Program-made: the position numbers and the translations under genes
The notes under the pieces: model-generated
The model's input: the letters and a program-made list of their open reading frames with translations, nothing else
What the model was told of the DNA's origin: nothing
The model's database searches: none
In this document: positions 5,864 to 9,940 of the stretch, piece after piece
Layout of the letters: each line of letters begins with the position of its first letter
Numbering within the stretch: the stretch's first letter is position 1
NCBI GenBank assembly: GCA_021791455.1
Contig: JAJYWM010000303.1
Coordinates: forward strand, 1-9,940
Length of the DNA stretch: 9,940 nt
Origin: a bacterium
Lineage (GTDB): Bacteria; Chloroflexota; Dormibacteria; UBA8260; Bog-877
Direction of reading: 5' to 3'

Positions 5864-7079
5864 CCCGGTCCCTATGTCGCTGGCGGAGCGCGAGGCCGCC
5901 TTCCTGTGTGCCACATACCGCCGTCCCCCTCTCACCCTGGTGAGGGGGGCGGGATGCCTCGTGCACACCGACGACGGCCGCACGCTCCTGGACCTGGTGG
6001 GGGGGATCGCGGTGAACGTGCTTGGCCACTGTCACCCGGAGGTGGTGGAGGCGGCCTCAGCCCAGCTCCGCAGCCTGGTCCACACGAGCAACCTCTACTA
6101 CACAGAACCGCAGGTGGCGCTGGCGGAGCAACTGGTCCGCAGCGCCTTCCCCGGACGCGTCTTTCTCTGCAACAGCGGAGCCGAGGCCAACGAGGCCGCG
6201 ATCAAGGTGGCGCGCAAGTGGGGCCGCCTGCATCGCGGCGGGGCCCACACGGTGGTGACCCTGGAGGGCGCTTTCCACGGGCGCACCCTGGCCACCCTGG
6301 CCGCCACCGGCAACGCGCACTACAGCGAACCCTTCCGGCCCATGCCGGAAGGGTTCCGCCAGGTGCCGCGCGACGACCTGGCGGCGGTCGAGAGGGCCCT
6401 GCGGGACCCCGAGCGTCCGGCGGTCGCCGTGCTCGCCGAGCCCATCCAGGGAGAGAGTGGCATCCATCCCCTGGCGGATGAATACCTGCTCGGTCTGCGG
6501 GAGCTCTGCGACCGCCATGACGCGCTGCTGATTCTGGACGAGATCCAGACCGGCATGGGACGCACGGGGACCATGTGGGCACATCAGCGGCTGGGACTGA
6601 CCCCGGACGTCATGACCGCGGCCAAGGGGCTCGGTGGTGGCCTGCCTCTGGGGGCGATGCTGGTGTCTCCTAGGGCGGACTGCCTGGAGCCCGGGGACCA
6701 CGGCAGCACCTTCGGCGGCAACCCGGTCGCGTGCGCCGCCGGGCTCGCAACCTTCACGGTGATTGCGAGGGACCGGCTCGCGGCTCGAGCCGCGTCGGCC
6801 GGCGATCAGCTGGCGGAGGGAATCGTGGGACTGAGGTCACAGGGCTACCCGATTGGAGAGGTGCGCGGCCGGGGCCTGCTGATCGGGGTGGCACTGACTC
6901 AGGCCCTGGCGCAGCAGGTTGCAGCCGCGGCTTTGGAGGAGGGCCTGCTCATCAATCCCATTGGGGACCAGACCATCCGCCTAGCGCCTCCCCTGGTCAT
7001 CTCCGACGAAGAGATCGAGCAGGCGCTGCTCTTGCTGCGGAGGTCCTTCCAGAGGGTGGTCGGGGTTCGCCCCACATGA
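5853..7079 (+). CDS. argD: Acetylornithine aminotransferase (ArgD)
   Basis: ArgD is a cytoplasmic PLP enzyme of the class III aminotransferase family. It converts N-acetylglutamate semialdehyde plus glutamate into N-acetylornithine plus 2-oxoglutarate. The 408-residue protein shows DLVGGIAVNVLGHCHPEV near the N-terminus, the cofactor-phosphate loop CNSGAEANEAAIKVARK, Asp229 in LILDEIQTGMGRTG (which pairs with the PLP ring), and the Schiff-base lysine Lys258 in MTAAKGLGGGLPLGAM, followed by GSTFGGNPVACAAG. Related enzymes also serve lysine or succinylornithine routes; the arg neighbours make acetylornithine the natural substrate. The ATG overlaps argB by 11 nt, with GGGGG (5843-5847) upstream; ATG 5874 is an internal alternative. 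A perfect 13-bp hairpin and a 16-bp palindrome lie within the gene and are listed separately. Confidence 0.94.
   Translation: MASDPVPMSLAEREAAFLCATYRRPPLTLVRGAGCLVHTDDGRTLLDLVGGIAVNVLGHCHPEVVEAASAQLRSLVHTSNLYYTEPQVALAEQLVRSAFPGRVFLCNSGAEANEAAIKVARKWGRLHRGGAHTVVTLEGAFHGRTLATLAATGNAHYSEPFRPMPEGFRQVPRDDLAAVERALRDPERPAVAVLAEPIQGESGIHPLADEYLLGLRELCDRHDALLILDEIQTGMGRTGTMWAHQRLGLTPDVMTAAKGLGGGLPLGAMLVSPRADCLEPGDHGSTFGGNPVACAAGLATFTVIARDRLAARAASAGDQLAEGIVGLRSQGYPIGEVRGRGLLIGVALTQALAQQVAAAALEEGLLINPIGDQTIRLAPPLVISDEEIEQALLLLRRSFQRVVGVRPT
6327..6356. repeat. Perfect 13-bp inverted repeat with a 4-nt loop inside argD
   Basis: GAACCCTTCCGGC (6327-6339) is followed by the loop CCAT and by its exact reverse complement, GCCGGAAGGGTTC (6344-6356). 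The repeat is in codon register: GAA, CCC, TTC and CGG in the left arm mirror CCG, GAA, GGG and TTC in the right. It encodes the EPFRPMPEGF segment, whose right part (PEGF) is common in ArgD proteins. The RNA hairpin should be very stable. No U-tract follows, so it is not an ordinary terminator. It may be a by-product of protein sequence and codon bias, or an RNA element. Confidence 0.85.
6779..6794. repeat. 16-bp perfect palindrome inside argD
   Basis: CGCGGCTCGAGCCGCG is identical to its own reverse complement and lies within the coding sequence for the RLAARAAS stretch of ArgD. It has no loop. In DNA this rich in C and G, with alternating Ala and Arg codons, such a palindrome can arise by chance. 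It could also be a binding or restriction-type site. No second copy was noticed in the window. Confidence 0.6.
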
Positions 7080-7567
7080 TCACCGCCGGGAACAAGCGCC
7101 AGCGACAGGCTGCGATCCTGCGGCTGCTGCGCGAGATTCCAGTCGAGACTCAGGAGCAGCTGGCTCAGCTGCTCCACGAGCGGCACCTTGAGGCGGACCA
7201 GGCGACGATCAGCAGGGACCTGAGAGAGCTCGGCGTGGCGCGGGTTGCGGGGTCCCTGGGCCGACGCTACCTGCCGCCGCCCCAATCGCCAGACCCATGG
7301 ACGCGCGCGGTCCAGGTGCTTTCGACCCAACTGGAGCGCCTGGAGCGGGTGGGGCTCATGGTCGTGCTCCACACCCCGGTCGGGGCCGCGCCGGTGGTGG
7401 CCGCCGCGGTGGATGCCCTCGAGCTTCCCGAGGTCGCGGGCACGGTGGCAGGGGATGACACAATCTTCATTCAGGCACGTTCCGCAGCCGCGGCCCACAA
7501 GGTGGCCGAGGAGCTCGAGAGCCTGCGACACATGCCCGTTGAGGGTCAGAGAACGGCAGAGCCGTGA
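7076..7567 (+). CDS. argR: Arginine repressor (ArgR)
   Basis: ArgR is the hexameric arginine-responsive regulator that binds ARG boxes when arginine is plentiful. This 163-residue protein is close to the usual ~150. The winged helix-turn-helix at about 9-56 includes the recognition segment QATISRDL (42-49) and ELGVARV. After a linker (about 60-75), the C-terminal domain (about 80-150) has LMVVLHTPVGAAPVVAAAVD and GTVAGDDTIFI (122-132), whose Asp pair contacts arginine and drives trimer pairing. The start codon overlaps the argD stop in an ATGA. Placement inside the operon it probably represses implies autoregulation through the site before argC. An upstream open extension of the frame within argD is not coding. 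Confidence 0.95.
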   Translation: MITAGNKRQRQAAILRLLREIPVETQEQLAQLLHERHLEADQATISRDLRELGVARVAGSLGRRYLPPPQSPDPWTRAVQVLSTQLERLERVGLMVVLHTPVGAAPVVAAAVDALELPEVAGTVAGDDTIFIQARSAAAAHKVAEELESLRHMPVEGQRTAEP

Positions 7568-7569
7568 GC

Positions 7570-7575
7570 GAGGAG
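7570..7575 (+). promoter_or_regulatory. Strong Shine-Dalgarno for argG
   Basis: GAGGAG lies 10 nt before the argG ATG (7586) in the 18-nt gap after argR. This is the only non-overlapping junction in the operon, and the site fixes the argG start. Confidence 0.7.
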
Positions 7576-7585
7576 TGGCGCACCT

Positions 7586-8880
7586 ATGAGTGATTCCCGG
7601 GCCCGTTGCGTGCTGGCCTTCTCTGGCGGCCTCGACACCACGGTGGCGGTGCACTGGTTGACCCACGAGAGGGGGTTCGAGGTCGTGACCCTGTCGGCGG
7701 ATCTGGGGGAGGCCAGGTCAGCCGAGGAGCTGCAGGCCAGGGCCCTGCGAGCGGGCGCGGTGGCGGCCCACGTGGTCGACGCCAAGGCCGCCCTCTTGAG
7801 CGACTTCGTGTTCCCGACCCTGCAGGCCGGAGCTCTGTACCAGGGTGTCTACCCACTCGCGACCGCTCTGGCTCGCCCCCTCATAGCCAGGCTGCTGGTG
7901 GAGGTAGCGCGGGAGACCGGGGCTTCGTCCGTGGCCCACGGATGCACCGCCAAGGGCAACGACCAGGTCCGCTTCGACGTCGCCGTCGGAGCCCTGGCCC
8001 CGGGCTCCAGGTGGTCGCTCCAGTCAGGGAGTGGAGTCTCGGCCGCAGCGAGGAGATTGCCTACGCCGCCGCTCACGGCCTCGAGGTGAAGGCGACCAAG
8101 CAGAGCCCATACAGCGTCGACGCCAACCTCTGGGGCCGCAGCGTGGAGACCGGCATACTCGAGGATCCCTGGCAGTCTCCGCCCGAGGACGCGTTCGAGT
8201 GGACCTCCGCGGCAGCCGCCGCGCCCGAGGCGGGGGCGGAGGTCGTGATCCACTTCGATGAGGGGGTTCCTACGAAGCTCGATGGGGTGGAGGTTCCAGC
8301 CGTGGAACTGGTGACGCGGCTCAACCTCCTCGGTGGAGAGCATGGCATTGGGCGCATCGACCATGTGGAGGACCGCCTGGTGGGCATCAAGTCGCGCGAG
8401 GTCTACGAGGCCCCGGCGGCGGTCATCCTGGACCAGGCCCACCGGGCCATCGAGTCACTCACCCTGGCCCGGGATGTGCTGCGCTTCAAGCGCCTGGTGG
8501 CGGACGAGTGGGCCCAGTTGACCTACGACGGCCTGTGGTACTCAGCCCTGCGCCAGAGCCTCCAAGCATTCGTCCATTCCACCCAGCGGTTCGTCACCGG
8601 TGACGTGCGACTCCAACTGCGCCAGGGTGCCATCACCCTGCTCGGGCGCAGCAGCCCCACCTCGCTTTACTCCCGTGAGCTGGCGACATATGAGCGCGCC
8701 TCGGACCGATTCCGGCACCAGGCGGCCGAGGGCTTCCTGAACATCTTCGGGCTGCCTCTGCGAACTCAGGCCGCGATCCAGGGCAACCTGTGGGAGGAGT
8801 CCAAGCCGCTGCTGGGATCCATGCCAAGGGGGATCGCCCAGGGGCAGAGCACGGTGGGACGCGATGCCGAAGGCACCTGA
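7586..8880 (+). CDS. argG: Argininosuccinate synthase (ArgG), reading frame broken by a single-base frameshift near 8005
   Basis: ArgG joins citrulline and aspartate using ATP to form argininosuccinate. The first 140 codons carry the PP-loop FSGGLDTT (12-19) and HGCTAKGNDQVRFD (118-131). After Gly140 (GGC, 8003-8005) this frame runs into unrelated sequence and stops at 8087-8089. ArgG sequence resumes without loss in the -1 frame at 8005: LQVVAPVREW, KQSPYSVDANLWGRSVE, EHGIGRIDHVEDR, then LRQGAITLLGRSS, YSRELATY, ending at 8878-8880. Restoring one C in GGGC[C]TCC gives a normal protein of about 431 residues with a slightly extended C-terminus. As written, the first frame would give only a 167-residue fragment lacking the citrulline and tetramer region. 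The second fragment could be called from about GTG 8011. A sequence error or very recent mutation is more likely than an old pseudogene, since no other damage is seen. Confidence 0.9.
7988..8008. other. argG frameshift site within a perfect 7-bp hairpin
   Basis: GGAGCCC (7988-7994) and GGGCTCC (8002-8008) are perfect reverse complements around a 7-nt loop, TGGCCCC. The one-base loss in argG maps to the right arm, around 8005. The heptamer CCCGGGC (7999-8005) also fits the X XXY YYZ pattern for -1 slippage in the argG frame (C CCG GGC). GC-rich hairpins of this kind are known sites of read compression and polymerase deletion. The hairpin and frame change are seen directly; the cause is inferred. 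Confidence 0.75.
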
Positions 8881-9940
8881 CTCCGGGCGAACACGAGCGC
8901 CGAAGGCGTGGAGTGGCAGACTGCAGCAGCCGTCCAGCCCCACCCTGGAGACATACTCGACCTCCCTGCCGTGGGATGGGGAACTGGGGCAATTCGACAT
9001 CCTGGGTTCCAGGGCGCATGCGGGGGCGCTCCACCGCGCCGGCCTCATCGATGAGGACTCGCACGACCGCATCTTGCGTGGCCTGGAGGCGATCTCGGAG
9101 GAGCTGGCTGGCGGATCGTTTCAGACCCTGGAGTCGGATGAGGACATCCACATGGCGGTCGAGCGCCGACTGACCGAACTGGTCGGCGACCCCGGCAGGC
9201 GGCTGCATACGGGGCGGAGCCGCAACGACCAAGTGGCCCTTGATCTGCGCCTCTACGCACGCGCCGCCTGCACCAGGCTGGTCCGGGCCGGGGCTGAATT
9301 CGAGAACGCCTTGCTGAAGCGAGCCAGGGAGGAGCGGGGCACCGTCCTGCCCGGGTACACACATCTCCAGCGCGGGCAGGCGGTCCACCTTGGCCACCAT
9401 CTGCTGGCCTACTTCGAAATGATCTCGCGGGATCTTGACCGCCTGCGGTCCTGTCACCGCCGCCTCAATGTGTCGCCCTTGGGAGCGGCCGCCCTCGCCG
9501 GGACGACCCTGCCCATCGAACGTGGAGAGGCGGCCGCCGAGCTCGGCTTCGCCGCTCTCACCGCCAACAGTCTTGACGCGGTGTCGGATCGGGACTTCGC
9601 GGTGGAATTGACTTTCTGCTGCGCCCTGATGGGGGTGCACCTCTCCCGCTTGGCCGAGGACCTGATCATCTGGAACACGGCCGAGTTCTCCTTCGCCACC
9701 CTGCCGGACGCCTGGGCGACCGGCTCCAGCCTCATGCCGCAGAAGAAGAACCCCGACCTTCTGGAGCTGGTCAGGGGACGCAGTGCGGTCCCCATCGCCT
9801 CGCTGGTCGGGCTTCTGACTCTGTTGAAGGGCCTTCCTCTCAGCTACAACCGCGATCTACAGGAGGACAGGAGGCACCTCTTCGCGGCGGTGGACGTGGC
9901 CGAGAGCTCCCTCCTGGCACTTACCGGGCTGCTCTTGGAA
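8864..9940 (+). CDS. argH: Argininosuccinate lyase (ArgH), 3' end beyond the window
   Basis: ArgH splits argininosuccinate into arginine and fumarate, the last step of the pathway. It belongs to the fumarase/aspartase superfamily and works as a homotetramer. The frame is open to the right edge, giving 359 of the usual ~460 codons. Visible landmarks are AWSGRL and DILGSRAHA near the N-terminus, HTGRSRNDQ (115-123), PGYTHLQRGQ with His167 (163-172), and the family signature GSSLMPQKKNP (287-297), which holds the catalytic serine. ATG 8864 overlaps the end of argG by 17 nt, and no other start in this frame suits better. The overlap implies that argH translation depends on ribosomes finishing argG. 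About 100 residues at the C-terminus, which complete the helical bundle, are missing only because the window ends. Confidence 0.94.
   Translation, partial: MPKAPDSGRTRAPKAWSGRLQQPSSPTLETYSTSLPWDGELGQFDILGSRAHAGALHRAGLIDEDSHDRILRGLEAISEELAGGSFQTLESDEDIHMAVERRLTELVGDPGRRLHTGRSRNDQVALDLRLYARAACTRLVRAGAEFENALLKRAREERGTVLPGYTHLQRGQAVHLGHHLLAYFEMISRDLDRLRSCHRRLNVSPLGAAALAGTTLPIERGEAAAELGFAALTANSLDAVSDRDFAVELTFCCALMGVHLSRLAEDLIIWNTAEFSFATLPDAWATGSSLMPQKKNPDLLELVRGRSAVPIASLVGLLTLLKGLPLSYNRDLQEDRRHLFAAVDVAESSLLALTGLLLE

Noticed and set aside
4961..5983. 340-codon minus-strand open frame opposite argB
   Set aside because: It lies opposite a complete ArgB with all family motifs; its translation (many His, Gln, Asp, Arg) has no domain features.
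6731..7075. N-terminal extension of the argR frame inside argD
   Set aside because: The sequence is Gly/Arg-rich shadow of argD; ATG 7076 in the ATGA overlap gives a normal-length ArgR.
7606..8007. First ~130 codons of the open frame that continues into the second half of argG
   Set aside because: This part is Arg/Gly-rich nonsense; the true argG N-terminus is in the other frame from ATG 7586, and the frame becomes coding only after about 8005.
8633..9640. 335-codon open frame on the minus strand across argG/argH
   Set aside because: It is antisense to well-conserved argG and argH, has low-complexity Arg/Pro/Gly-rich composition and no recognisable motif; this is typical of shadow frames in GC-rich DNA.
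1..9940. CRISPR arrays, tRNA/rRNA genes, insertion sequences, phage or defence modules
   Set aside because: No regularly spaced repeats, cloverleaf-like segments, transposase or recombinase motifs, or terminal repeats were seen; the content is ordinary metabolic genes.

Overview
The window carries a compact arginine-biosynthesis operon, argC-argJ-argB-argD-argR-argG-argH, on the + strand (2717 to the right edge). Upstream are an Lrp/AsnC-type regulator divergent from an EamA-family transporter, a GNAT acetyltransferase divergent from argC, and the acidic C-terminal end of an unrecognised protein at the left edge. The DNA is GC-rich, with G/C-ending codons and long antisense shadow frames. The order argCJBDRGH without argF between argD and argR resembles the Streptomyces arrangement, as I recall it. 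A high-GC Terrabacteria lineage is likely (actinobacterium, or a Chloroflexota/Dormibacterota-like soil bacterium). No marker gene here settles this.

Layout. 3-254 (+): partial protein ending in an Asp/Glu-rich tail. 258-761 (-): Lrp/AsnC regulator. 842-1780 (+): ten-helix EamA transporter, divergent from the regulator across an AT-rich gap. 1791-2696 (-): two-part GNAT acetyltransferase, convergent with the transporter. The gap between its start and argC holds an ARG-box-like palindrome (2691-2706). 2717-9940 (+): the arg operon. Its genes overlap by 4-20 nt, except for an 18-nt gap before argG that carries a clear Shine-Dalgarno. argH runs off the right edge. No RNA gene, mobile element, CRISPR array or convincing terminator was seen, and no stretch over 300 bases lacks a gene.

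How the genes work together. ArgB phosphorylates N-acetylglutamate, ArgC reduces it, ArgD transaminates it, and ArgJ moves the acetyl group from N-acetylornithine back to glutamate, giving the recycling pathway. ArgG and ArgH then turn citrulline into arginine. The ornithine carbamoyltransferase (argF) that makes citrulline is not in this stretch and must be encoded elsewhere if the pathway is complete. Control appears double: ArgR, encoded in the operon, probably acts at the box before argC, and ArgB has the N-terminal helix typical of arginine-inhibited N-acetylglutamate kinases.

The most notable anomaly is a one-base frameshift in argG near 8005. It sits in a perfect 7-bp hairpin and on a CCCGGGC heptamer. 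Everything downstream stays well conserved in the -1 frame, so a sequencing or assembly error or a very recent mutation is the simplest reading. I saw no clearly new multi-gene system. The better leads are the argG frameshift site, the argC operator and possible leaderless start, a 13-bp perfect hairpin inside argD, and the GNAT gene facing argC.
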